Position numbers and translations under genes: made by a program
Notes under the pieces: generated by a model
Database searches by the model: none
Told to the model about the DNA's origin: nothing
Seen by the model: the letters and a program-made list of their open reading frames with translations, nothing else
In this document: in pieces, positions 1 to 7,865 of the stretch
Layout: every line of letters begins with the position of its first letter
Numbering within the stretch: the stretch's first letter is position 1
Assembly (NCBI GenBank): GCA_005878385.1
Contig: VBMN01000075.1
Location: 1-37,368 of the forward strand
DNA length: 37,368 bases
Direction of reading: 5' to 3'
Origin: Methanobacteriota archaeon
GTDB taxonomy: Archaea; Thermoplasmatota; Thermoplasmata; RBG-16-68-12

Positions 1-592
1 AGTGGCTCTCGGCGAACCCTTCCGAACCGGGCAACATGGCGCCGGCGAGGCCGAGGAACACGATTCCTGCGGCCATGGGACCCGCGACCGCGCTCCAGAT
101 CCGGGAGCCGGCCTTATGGAGGGCCGAGCGCGCCCGGGCGACTTCGCGCAGGACGACGTCCTGGCGCAGCGCCTTCCCCTCGGTCGTCACGGAGACGAGC
201 GTGTCATGGGCTTCCCGGTCGATGGTTACGATGGGTGCGGCCGAGCCGTCAACGCCCCCGAGAATCTCGTCGAGGGTGTCCTCGATGTCCCGGTCGATGT
301 CGATGCCGCCCGTACCGGACGCGATCACGCCGCTCCCGCGGAGGATGTTCAACCGGAGGTCGAGTGCCCGGGCCTCCCGGGCCGCGGAGGCGGCCTGGCT
401 GGATGCGAGGGCCGCGAGGACGGCGACGAGGACGGTCGCTGCGACCATCGTGGTCGAGTAGACGTCCCTCGAGATGCCGGAGGAAAACCAGGGAGCACTC
501 GTTGCGATCGCGGTGTTCCAAGCGAGCTGAGCGATGACCGCGAACGCTCCGAGGAACAGGAGCGTGGCGACGATGAGGCGCTGACGGGGCAT
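1..592 (-). CDS. Multi-TM membrane protein, 3' end cut by window edge
   Basis: Reading the minus strand from the ATG at 592 gives an uninterrupted frame to base 1, so the C-terminus is missing; about 197 residues are visible. It begins MPRQRLIVATLLFLGAF. Hydrophobic segments lie at about residues 5-28, 46-66 and 170-190. Between the last two is a soluble, mostly polar stretch of about 100 residues with a GIDIDRDIEDTLDEIL segment. A TATA-like CTTATATCG on the minus strand at 627-635 is about 39 bases before the ATG, which supports this start. Plus-strand frames over the same bases have compositions typical of antisense reading in GC-rich DNA. I recognise no family; an integral membrane protein with a soluble domain is all that can be said. 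Confidence 0.65.
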   Translation of the reverse strand, partial: MPRQRLIVATLLFLGAFAVIAQLAWNTAIATSAPWFSSGISRDVYSTTMVAATVLVAVLAALASSQAASAAREARALDLRLNILRGSGVIASGTGGIDIDRDIEDTLDEILGGVDGSAAPIVTIDREAHDTLVSVTTEGKALRQDVVLREVARARSALHKAGSRIWSAVAGPMAAGIVFLGLAGAMLPGSEGFAESH

Positions 593-626
593 GGGGATCC
601 CTTCGTCGAATCCGTGTCCTCTGAAC

Positions 627-635
627 CGATATAAG
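627..635 (-). promoter_or_regulatory. TATA-like box for the edge membrane protein
   Basis: CTTATATCG on the minus strand, centred about 39 bases before the ATG at 592. This is compatible with a transcript carrying a leader of about 10 bases. Confidence 0.45.
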
Positions 636-743
636 CGTCCGTCCTCCGTTATCGCCCGTGACAATCATCCGCCTGGCGAGGTTCGACCTCCAACGGGACG
701 CCGTGTCGCGATTCGCCGCCGGTCAAGCGGACTTGTCTAGGCC

Positions 744-750
744 CTTTATC
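744..750 (+). promoter_or_regulatory. TATA box of the first roadblock gene
   Basis: CTTTATC is centred 28 bases before the ATG at 775. In archaea the start of transcription is about 25-27 bases after the box centre, so the message is probably leaderless. This spacing decides the start codon and rules out the longer frame that opens at 658. Confidence 0.55.
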
Positions 751-774
751 TCCCTGGGAAAGAACCCACTCTCA

Positions 775-1224
775 ATGATGCGGCAAGAACAGGTGGCACT
801 GAAGCGAATGGAGAGCTTCACTGTGGACGTGCCGGTCCATGCGCGCATGCGTTCCTCGGATGAGGCGCTCGTTCATGTCCTCGAATCCCTCGCAAGCGAG
901 ATCGGCGGAGTCCGCGCGTTGGTCGTCGGGGACCGGAGCGGGCTTCCGATCGTCTCGACCTTCCGGGGCCCCGCGTCAATGACGACGACCGCGATGGCGA
1001 CCCTGGCCCTGTCCGCCGCGACGAAGGTCACCTCGAGCCTGAACCTCCCCGAGCCGGAAGACATCCTGATCGAGGCGGGAGGCTGGCGGGTCCTCGTTCA
1101 ACTTCTCGGCAACGGACTCACGCTCACCTGCGTCCTGCCCGCGGACGAGAACCTCGGTCTGGTGAAGCTCGCGATGCAGGCCCGGGGCCGAGAGATCCGC
1201 GAGATCATCGACGACATCGTGTGA
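775..1224 (+). CDS. Roadblock/LC7 domain protein (MglB-like)
   Basis: A 149-residue soluble protein. From about residue 28 it has the roadblock/LC7 layout: a helix, then ALVVGDRSGLPIVSTF for the paired beta strands with the usual D-x-x-G turn, a long Ala/Thr-rich helix, another strand pair (ILIEAGGWRVLVQLL), and a final helix ending EIIDDIV. Roadblock proteins dimerise and, in characterised cases such as MglB, act on small Ras-like GTPases. No GTPase gene lies nearby, so the partner is unknown. ATG at 775 is preferred because the TATA box is 28 bases upstream; the adjacent ATG at 778 is an equal alternative. It is followed by serS after 84 bases, probably under its own promoter. A second, diverged roadblock gene lies at 29954. 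Confidence 0.8.
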   Translation: MMRQEQVALKRMESFTVDVPVHARMRSSDEALVHVLESLASEIGGVRALVVGDRSGLPIVSTFRGPASMTTTAMATLALSAATKVTSSLNLPEPEDILIEAGGWRVLVQLLGNGLTLTCVLPADENLGLVKLAMQARGREIREIIDDIV

Positions 1225-1308
1225 AGGCCACGAACGGCTCTCGCATGACGCCTTCGATTTCTCCTGTCGAATAACCTACAAATAGGCTCCCTCACATCGT
1301 GTCGCGGC

Positions 1309-2598
1309 ATGCTCGACATCCGGCTCATCCGGGAGAACCCGGAGGTCATCCGCAAGGATTTGGCCAAGCGCCACGCGCCGGACAAGGAGAAAGTCCTCGA
1401 CTCCCTGATTCAGTGGGACAAGGAGTGGCGGAAGGCTCTCGCGGAAGGGGACGCCCTGAAGCGTCGTCGGAACGAGATCACGAAGGACATTGCCGAGGCC
1501 AAGAAGGCGGGGAAGAACACCGATAAACTGCGGAAGGAAGCCACCGCCCTGCCGAAAAAGATCGCCGCCCTGGACGGCCAGATCGACGAACTCGCGGGGA
1601 AAGTCCGAGACGGACTCCTGCGGCTGCCGAATCTTCTCCACGAGAGCGTACCGGTGGGGAAGGACGACACGGAGAACGTGGAGGTCGCTCGGTGGGGGAC
1701 GCCGCGGACGGTCGACTTCGAACTTCGGCCTCACGGCGAGCTGCTCGAGGCCCTCCGGCTAGCCGACTTCGAACGAGCCCGCAAGATCGCGGGCGCCGGA
1801 TTCGTGTACTTGCTCGGAGACCTCGTCCGACTAGACCAGGCGTTGCTCTCTTTCGCCCTGGACTACATGGTGAAACAGGGCTTCACCGCGGTCTTCCCGC
1901 CGTTCCTGATGCGCCGCGCGGCGTACGAGGGCGTCGTCGACCTCACCGATTTCGAGAACGTGATGTACAAGATCGAGGGCGAGGACCTCTACCTGATCGC
2001 GACGTCGGAGCACCCGATGGGAGCGATGTTCATGGACGAGGTGATCGACGTCGGCAGGCTGCCTCTCACCCTGACGGGACTCGCGACCCAGTTCCGCCGC
2101 GAAATCGGCGCCCATGGCGTCGACACGAAAGGCCTGTTCCGGATGCACCAGTTCAACAAGGTCGAGCAGTTCGTCTTCTGCCGGCCGGAGGACAGCTGGA
2201 CCTGGCACGAGAAGCTCCGGGCCAACGGCGAGGCGATCTACCGCGCCCTCGAGATCCCGTACCGCGTCGTGAATGTCTGCACCGGCGACATCGGGACCGT
2301 CGCGGCGAAGAAGTACGACATCGAGGCCTGGTTTCCTCGCCAGGGGGCGTATCGCGAGGTGATTAGCTGCAGCAACTGCACGGACTACCAGGCCCGCCGC
2401 CTGAATACGCGCGCGGGGAAAGTCGGCGGCGACAAGTTCTTCCCGCACACGTTGAACTCGTCTGCCATCGCGACGTCGCGCGGCCTCGTCGCGGTCCTCG
2501 AGAACTACCAGACGGCGGATGGGAGCGTTTCCGTGCCGAAGGTGTTGCGGCCGTTTTTGGGCGGGCAGGATGTGATCCGCGGAACCCCGTCGCGATGA
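1309..2598 (+). CDS. serS: Seryl-tRNA synthetase
   Basis: A 429-residue class II aminoacyl-tRNA synthetase that charges tRNA-Ser, and first tRNA-Sec where present, with serine. It starts MLDIRLIRENPEVIRKDLAK, the classic SerRS opening. Residues about 25-105 form the charged antiparallel coiled-coil arm that reads the tRNA-Ser long variable arm. The class II catalytic core follows, with motif 2 around residues 262-285 (FRREIGAHG...FRMHQF) and motif 3 at about 380-399 (HTLNSSAIATSRGLVAVLEN). Length is normal for the common SerRS, and it is not the rare zinc-dependent type of some methanogens. Its stop codon overlaps the next start (ATGA, 2595-2598), so it is probably co-transcribed and translationally coupled with the histidine kinase. 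Confidence 0.97.
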   Translation: MLDIRLIRENPEVIRKDLAKRHAPDKEKVLDSLIQWDKEWRKALAEGDALKRRRNEITKDIAEAKKAGKNTDKLRKEATALPKKIAALDGQIDELAGKVRDGLLRLPNLLHESVPVGKDDTENVEVARWGTPRTVDFELRPHGELLEALRLADFERARKIAGAGFVYLLGDLVRLDQALLSFALDYMVKQGFTAVFPPFLMRRAAYEGVVDLTDFENVMYKIEGEDLYLIATSEHPMGAMFMDEVIDVGRLPLTLTGLATQFRREIGAHGVDTKGLFRMHQFNKVEQFVFCRPEDSWTWHEKLRANGEAIYRALEIPYRVVNVCTGDIGTVAAKKYDIEAWFPRQGAYREVISCSNCTDYQARRLNTRAGKVGGDKFFPHTLNSSAIATSRGLVAVLENYQTADGSVSVPKVLRPFLGGQDVIRGTPSR

Positions 2599-5249
2599 GC
2601 ATCCGGCTCCGCGTGAACGATGCCGCCGCCGAGAAGTACGGATATTCGCGGTCTGAGTTCCTCGCGATGACGCTGGAGGACATCGGGCCGCGGGAAGATG
2701 TTCCCCGCCTCCGCGAGGCCCTGCGAACCCTGACGCCCAACGACCGGATGATTGGGATCTGGCGGCACAAGAAGAAGGACGGGACGCTCTTCGACGTGGA
2801 GGTCCTCTCGACCGAGGTCACGATCCTCACCCGACGGGCCCGGCTGTCGCTCTCGAACGACGTGACGGAGCGGCTGCGTGCCGACCGGCACCGGGCCACG
2901 GAGATTGCGGTCACCCGGGTCCTGATCGATGCAAAGTCCTTTGTCGAGGCGGCGCCCCAAGCGATTGCCGCGATCTGCCAAGCGGAGGAGTGGGCCCTCG
3001 GGGAGGTCTGGCTCTACGATCCGGCCGCCTCCGTGCTGCGACTCGACGGAATGTGGCATGCACCGGGCCTACGAGATGTACACGGCCTCGAACTCGCGAC
3101 GACGGGTGTCACGATCCGGCCGGGCGTCGGCCTCGTGGGCCGCGTGTGGCAGCGCGACGCCCCGGTCTGGATCCGCGACCTTCGCGAAGAGGCCGAACAC
3201 GGGTGGTCCGAGTACTCCGAACGACTGGGCCTTCGCAGCGCCGTAGGCTTCCCGATCCGCGCCCGTTCCGGGGTCGAAGCGGTCGGCATCCTGTTCAGCC
3301 ACACGATCCGCGAACCGGACGAGCCCCTCTTGGACCTGCTGGCCGACATCGGCGGTCGGATCGGTCAGATCTTCGAACGGGACAAGGTCGAGGCTTCCCG
3401 TCGCGCCTCGGTCGAGGCGTTCCAGAAGGCCTTCCACGCGAGTCCCGTGCCGATGGCGATCAGCTCCCTCCACGACGGACGATTCGTGGAAGCGAACCTC
3501 CAATTCCTCCGGATGTTCGAGTACGATCGGGACGAGGTCGTCGGGCGGTCCTCCCTCGAGCTCGAGATGTGGGTCGATCAACAGCAACGGCGGGTGCTCG
3601 GGGAGCGCCTCAAGGAACGCGGGTCGATCCGGGACGCGGAGGTCCAAATCCGCACGAAGACAGGCCAGCTCCGACGTGCGCTCATGTCGATCGAGTACCT
3701 CGACCTCCGAGACCAGCCGACGATCATCACGACCCTCGTGGACATCACCGAGTTCGTTGGGGCACGGGAGGCGCAGTCTCGGCTCGCCGCGATCGTCCAG
3801 AGTTCCGAGGACGCGGTCTTCGCGAAGAACCTCACCGGGGAGATCATGACTTGGAACGCGGGCGCGGAACACATGTACGGATACACGGCCGCGGAGGCGA
3901 TCGGCAAACAGGTCGAGATGCTCGTGCCGGAGGATCGGCTGAAGGAGTTCGAACGGGTCATGGCACGGCTCCGGAACGGCGAGAAGCTCGAGCCATTGGA
4001 GACCGTTCGGCTGCGGAAGGACGGACACAAGATCGTCGTCTCCGTGTCGGTCTCGCCGCTCCGAGACGCCGCCGGCCGTCTGATCGGAGGATCGACAATC
4101 GCGCGGGACATCACGGAGAAGAAGAGATCGGAGCAGCTCGTCCGCCGATCGGAGGCCCGGTTCCGCCAGCTGTTCGAGGTCGGCGCGGACGCGATGTACC
4201 TGATTGACCGTCGGGGCACGATCCTCGAAGTGAACCCCGCCGGCGCCGCTCTGGTCGGCGTCAAAGATCCTGCGGCCCTGCGTGGCATCAACCTCGGCGA
4301 ACTGCTGCCCCCGCGGGAGCTCGAGAGCGCCCGCCAGTACCTCCGCGACCTGCTCCACGATCGGCCCATCGTGGAACCGTTCGAGATCCATCTGGAGCCC
4401 GCCGGCGCGGACCGGCGATTCCTCCATGTCCGGTCTCGGGTGATCCGGGAAGAAGGGACCGACCCGTACGTGCAGGTCATCGCCCGCGACGTGACCCCGG
4501 AGAAGGAAAATCAACGGCGGCTCCTCGAGAGCGAGCGCCGAGCTTCCATGGGCCAAGTCGCCGCGTTCGTCGCCCACGAGATCAACACGCCCCTCACGAA
4601 CATCTCCCTGCTGTCCGCGAACATCGCCCGCGGGATGACCGATTCGGCCGTCCTGGAGAAACTCACGAAGATCGACGCGCAACGACGGACCGCTGCGAAC
4701 ATCGTTTCGGAACTCCTCTCCCTCACCCGCTCCCAGGAGGTGACGCGGATCCCGGTCGATCTGCGCGGTGTCGTCGAGGCTGCCATCGAACAGTCGGTCG
4801 CGTTTCGAAAGCCCGACGTCCGGCTCGTGAAAGAACTCCCGCGCGGTCCACTCATCGTCTCCGTCGACCCTCTTCGGATGCAACAGGCTCTGGTGAACCT
4901 CCTCAAGAACGCTTTCCAGGCGACCGGCTCCGGGTCGGTGACGGTCCGCCTTCGATCGGAGAACAATCACATCACGATTGCGGTCCTCGACACTGGATCG
5001 GGCATCGACGCCGAGATGCGGGCCCGCCTGTTCCAGCCGTTCGTCACGACGAAGCCGCGGTCGGAAGGACTCGGCCTCGGACTCGTCTTCACGAAGCAGG
5101 TCGTCGAAGGTCATGAGGGCTCGATCCAAGTTACCTCCGAGCCGGGCCGAGGATCCACATTCACGATCATGTTGGCAAGAGCGTCGGACGCGGGCTCCAC
5201 CAAGGAAACCAAGGCCTCCACGACGGGGAGATCGCCAAAAGCTCCTTAA
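2595..5249 (+). CDS. Multi-PAS/GAF sensor histidine kinase
   Basis: An 884-residue protein without TM segments, so a cytosolic sensor. In order: a short PAS-like part (about 5-95, with RVNDAAAEKYGYSRSEFLAM), a GAF domain (about 110-260), three PAS domains (about 275-385, 395-510 and 520-635), a HisKA dimerisation helix and a HATPase domain. The predicted phospho-acceptor is His661 in VAHEINTPLTN. The N-box is LVNLLKNAFQA, G1 is DTGSG beginning at Asp799, and G2 is GLGLGL. It should autophosphorylate and pass phosphate to a response regulator; none lies in this window. The start overlaps the serS stop by 4 bases. The first PAS domain seems to lack its N-terminal strands, and no better in-frame start is visible upstream. 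Confidence 0.93.
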   Translation: MSIRLRVNDAAAEKYGYSRSEFLAMTLEDIGPREDVPRLREALRTLTPNDRMIGIWRHKKKDGTLFDVEVLSTEVTILTRRARLSLSNDVTERLRADRHRATEIAVTRVLIDAKSFVEAAPQAIAAICQAEEWALGEVWLYDPAASVLRLDGMWHAPGLRDVHGLELATTGVTIRPGVGLVGRVWQRDAPVWIRDLREEAEHGWSEYSERLGLRSAVGFPIRARSGVEAVGILFSHTIREPDEPLLDLLADIGGRIGQIFERDKVEASRRASVEAFQKAFHASPVPMAISSLHDGRFVEANLQFLRMFEYDRDEVVGRSSLELEMWVDQQQRRVLGERLKERGSIRDAEVQIRTKTGQLRRALMSIEYLDLRDQPTIITTLVDITEFVGAREAQSRLAAIVQSSEDAVFAKNLTGEIMTWNAGAEHMYGYTAAEAIGKQVEMLVPEDRLKEFERVMARLRNGEKLEPLETVRLRKDGHKIVVSVSVSPLRDAAGRLIGGSTIARDITEKKRSEQLVRRSEARFRQLFEVGADAMYLIDRRGTILEVNPAGAALVGVKDPAALRGINLGELLPPRELESARQYLRDLLHDRPIVEPFEIHLEPAGADRRFLHVRSRVIREEGTDPYVQVIARDVTPEKENQRRLLESERRASMGQVAAFVAHEINTPLTNISLLSANIARGMTDSAVLEKLTKIDAQRRTAANIVSELLSLTRSQEVTRIPVDLRGVVEAAIEQSVAFRKPDVRLVKELPRGPLIVSVDPLRMQQALVNLLKNAFQATGSGSVTVRLRSENNHITIAVLDTGSGIDAEMRARLFQPFVTTKPRSEGLGLGLVFTKQVVEGHEGSIQVTSEPGRGSTFTIMLARASDAGSTKETKASTTGRSPKAP

Positions 5250-5252
5250 TAG
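5244..5252 (+). promoter_or_regulatory. TATA-like box of purB
   Basis: CCTTAATAG is centred about 32 bases before the ATG at 5280 and overlaps the stop codon of the kinase gene. It supports the ATG over the upstream TTG at 5262 and suggests an almost leaderless message. Confidence 0.5.
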
Positions 5253-5279
5253 CCGGGGACCTTGCCGTCGCCGAGGGGC

Positions 5280-6623
5280 ATGTCTCTCCTCTGTCCGATC
5301 GACTTTCGATACGGCCGCCCGGAGATGAAAGGGATCTTCGAGGAGGAGGCCCGCCTCCAACGTCTCTTGGATGTCGAGGCCGCTCTGGCCCGTGCGGAAG
5401 CCAAGGTCGGGCTCGTCCCGCGGGAGGCCGCCGCCGAGATCACGAAGAAGGCGACGACGAAGTATGTGACCGTGAAACGGGTCGAGGAGCTCGAACGGGA
5501 GACGCGGCACGATCTGATGGCGGTCGTCCTCGCTCTCACGGAGGCGTGCACCGGAGACGCAGGCAAGTTCGTCCATCTCGGCGCGACGAGCAACGACATT
5601 CAAGACAGCGCGACCGCGCTTCAATTGAGGGAAGCGATCCAGGTCATCGACGAGGGGCTCGGCAATCTCATCGAAGCATTGTCGGAGCTCGCGGCGAAGC
5701 ACAAGAAAACGATCATGCTCGGACGGACGCACGGTCAGGCCGCCGTGCCGATCACGTTCGGACTCAAGATGGCCGTCTTCGCCTCCGATGTCGCGCGCCA
5801 ACGCGAACGGCTCCGGCAGGCCACGCCACGCATCGTGGTTGGCAAGATGTCGGGGGCCGTCGGAACGGGGGCCGCGTTCGGTCCTCGCGCTTCCGAGATC
5901 CAATCGTCGGTGATCGCCGCCCTTGGAATCGGAGTCGAGGAGGCCTCGACCCAGGTTGTCGGCCGGGACCGGCACGCGGAATTCATCGCGGTCGTCGCCA
6001 ACCTCGCCGCCTCCCTGGAAAAGTTCTGCACGGAGGTCCGGAACCTCCAGCGTACGGAGATCGGGGAGGTCGCGGAGGCCTTCGAGACAACGGCCCAAGT
6101 CGGCAGCTCGACGATGGCCAACAAGGAGAACCCGATCGCCTCGGAGAATGTCTGTTCCCTCGCGCGCATCGTCCGCTCGCTCGTGACCCCGGCCCTCGAG
6201 AACGTGCCGCTGTGGCACGAACGGGATCTGACGAACAGCGCGGCCGAACGAATTCTAATCCCACACGCGTGCGTCTTGATCGACGAGATGCTCGCACGCA
6301 CGACGGAGATCTTCCGGACCCTCCGCGTGTTTCCCGATCGGATGAAGTCGAACCTGGAGGCGACGAAGGGTCAAGTGATGGCCGAGGCAGTGATGATGTC
6401 GCTTGTCGGGAAGGGCCTTGGTCGGCAGGAAGCCCACAAGATCATGCGCGACGCGGCGCAGGCCGCCCGCGCGAGAGACGTTCATCTCCGGGACGCACTC
6501 CTGGCCGATCCGAAGGTGACGAAGATTCTGACGAAGAAAGAACTCGACGCAGCCCTCGATCCGACCGCCTATCTAGGACAAAGCACGGCGGTCGTCGATT
6601 CAATCGTGAAGCGGGTCCGCTAG
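5280..6623 (+). CDS. purB: Adenylosuccinate lyase
   Basis: A 447-residue member of the fumarase/aspartase superfamily. It cleaves SAICAR to AICAR and adenylosuccinate to AMP, each with release of fumarate, in purine synthesis. The signature loop is SSTMANKENPIASE at about residues 276-289. Other conserved pieces are HLGATSNDIQD and GRTHGQAAVPITFG, the latter carrying the catalytic His region. The ATG at 5280 (MSLLCPIDFRYG) is chosen because PurB proteins start just before this segment and a TATA-like box lies about 32 bases upstream; a TTG at 5262 is the longer alternative. The partner enzyme purA is 10 kb away. The gene ends on a CTAG shared with the stop codon of the convergent epimerase gene. 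Confidence 0.96.
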   Translation: MSLLCPIDFRYGRPEMKGIFEEEARLQRLLDVEAALARAEAKVGLVPREAAAEITKKATTKYVTVKRVEELERETRHDLMAVVLALTEACTGDAGKFVHLGATSNDIQDSATALQLREAIQVIDEGLGNLIEALSELAAKHKKTIMLGRTHGQAAVPITFGLKMAVFASDVARQRERLRQATPRIVVGKMSGAVGTGAAFGPRASEIQSSVIAALGIGVEEASTQVVGRDRHAEFIAVVANLAASLEKFCTEVRNLQRTEIGEVAEAFETTAQVGSSTMANKENPIASENVCSLARIVRSLVTPALENVPLWHERDLTNSAAERILIPHACVLIDEMLARTTEIFRTLRVFPDRMKSNLEATKGQVMAEAVMMSLVGKGLGRQEAHKIMRDAAQAARARDVHLRDALLADPKVTKILTKKELDAALDPTAYLGQSTAVVDSIVKRVR

Positions 6624-7762
6624 GCTCGCCCATCAGGGCGGTTCGGCCGCCGGTCCTTCTTTCCTTCGATTTGCGGCTGGTCTGGGATCTTCGATCCGAT
6701 ATCCGTGCCCGGTCGCGCGGATGGATTTTCGATCGGCAAGGAAAACGTCGGAGCGACCTCGGTCGGAGGTCGCGGTCCTTCGAAGAGTCCTTCTTCCCGG
6801 AACCACTCGATCGACTCGCGGATCGATTCGTCGATTGGGCGATACGTCATGCCAAGCTCTCGGATCGACTTCGCGTTGTCCATCATCGCCCCGGTGAGGA
6901 GGAAATCCGCGAGCCACGCAGGGAGTCGCGGGGGAGCCCGCGTCATACGAGACCACACTTCACCCGTTCGCGAAGCGAGCCACAGGGCTCGGCCGCCGAT
7001 ATGTCGCGAAGGCATGGGAGTCCCGGAGATTGCACTCGCCACCCGGATCAGATCGCCCCATGTCCGGTTCTCGCCGCAGATGATGTAGCGCTCGCCAATC
7101 CGTCCTCGTTCGGCCGCCAGCAGATGCGCCCGAGCGGTATCCTCCACGTCGACGACCGGAAGCATTGACTCTTCTGCGAACATGCCGGGGAACTCGCCCT
7201 TGATGAAGGCGAGGAGGAACTTTCCTGTGTTGCGCGTGTCCCCCGGTCCCAAGATGACTCCCGGAATCAGGGTGATGGCGGGCAATCCGCGTTGATCACA
7301 CGCGCTCGCGAGGTGTCGCTCCGCCTCCGCCTTCGATGCCTCGTAAGCCCCGAAGACTTTCCCGGGAGGGCTGTCCTCTCGGATCACCACGCCCGGCGTC
7401 ACGCCGATTCCCGATATACTGCTCGTGAAGACGAATCGACTCACGTTGGACCGCAGCGCCTCGTCGATCATATGGTCCGTGCCCGCGACATTCACACGAT
7501 AGAAGTCAACGGGATCGCGGACCCAGGACTCCACGAGCGCCGCCAAGTGGAACACGACATCGACGTCCGCCATCGTCCCGCGGAGGCTTTCTTCCCTCGT
7601 CACGTCGCCGATGACGGGCTCCAGATTCGGATGGTTCGGGAGACGAGGCCGTTCCGCCTCGAGGACGAGAGCCCGAACCGTCCAACCGTCGTCCAGGAGT
7701 CGACGCATGAGACGACGCCCGACGAATCCCGTGCCGCCGGTCACGAGAGCCCTGCGATCCAT
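6620..7762 (-). CDS. NAD-dependent epimerase/dehydratase (extended SDR)
   Basis: A 380-residue extended short-chain dehydrogenase. The Rossmann NAD(P) site is TGGTGFVG at residues 8-15. An active-site Ser region is FVFTSSISGIG, and the catalytic pair is Tyr140/Lys144 in GAYEASK. DVTREESL and the VFHLAALVES segment are typical of nucleotide-sugar epimerases and dihydroflavonol-reductase-like enzymes; the substrate cannot be told. The last 50 or so residues are Pro/Arg-rich, low in complexity and absent from typical relatives. A minus-strand GGATATGGC at 7784-7792, centred 26 bases before the ATG, fits a leaderless message. The TAG stop interlocks with that of purB in a shared CTAG. Confidence 0.88.
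   Translation of the reverse strand: MDRRALVTGGTGFVGRRLMRRLLDDGWTVRALVLEAERPRLPNHPNLEPVIGDVTREESLRGTMADVDVVFHLAALVESWVRDPVDFYRVNVAGTDHMIDEALRSNVSRFVFTSSISGIGVTPGVVIREDSPPGKVFGAYEASKAEAERHLASACDQRGLPAITLIPGVILGPGDTRNTGKFLLAFIKGEFPGMFAEESMLPVVDVEDTARAHLLAAERGRIGERYIICGENRTWGDLIRVASAISGTPMPSRHIGGRALWLASRTGEVWSRMTRAPPRLPAWLADFLLTGAMMDNAKSIRELGMTYRPIDESIRESIEWFREEGLFEGPRPPTEVAPTFSLPIENPSARPGTDIGSKIPDQPQIEGKKDRRPNRPDGRA
6654..6673 (+). terminator. Pyrimidine tract after purB, possible terminator
   Basis: A T/C-rich run (TCCTTCTTTCCTTCGATTTG) begins about 30 bases after the purB stop and is the most T-rich stretch nearby. Archaeal RNA polymerase terminates at T-rich non-template tracts. It lies inside the 3' end of the opposing epimerase gene, so the assignment is tentative. 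Confidence 0.25.
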
Positions 7763-7783
7763 CGGGCCCTACAGGGAGGCGTA

Positions 7784-7792
7784 GCCATATCC
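7784..7792 (-). promoter_or_regulatory. TATA-like box of the epimerase gene
   Basis: GGATATGGC on the minus strand, centred 26 bases before the ATG at 7762. It forms a divergent promoter region with the ligase box at 7833-7840. Confidence 0.4.
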
Positions 7793-7832
7793 ATGTGTCG
7801 TCGGGGCGTCGTGTTGCGCGTGTCCCGAGAAT

Positions 7833-7840
7833 CCTTAAGA
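7833..7840 (+). promoter_or_regulatory. TATA-like box of the DNA ligase gene
   Basis: CCTTAAGA is centred 29 bases before the ATG at 7866. The same CCTTAAG core precedes purA at the same distance, so it looks like a house promoter element. Confidence 0.5.
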
Positions 7841-7865
7841 GGCCTCCGCGACTTCCGACGCATTG

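Noticed and set aside
2-634. Plus-strand frame of 210 codons at the left edge
   Set aside because: The opposite strand holds a hydrophobic, TM-containing protein with a TATA box and ATG; the plus frame has antisense-like composition.
3069-6218. Minus-strand frame of 1049 codons across the kinase and purB genes
   Set aside because: It lies antisense to two genes with clear motifs; its product is rich in Arg, Asp, Glu and His without any domain. Long antisense frames are common in GC-rich DNA.
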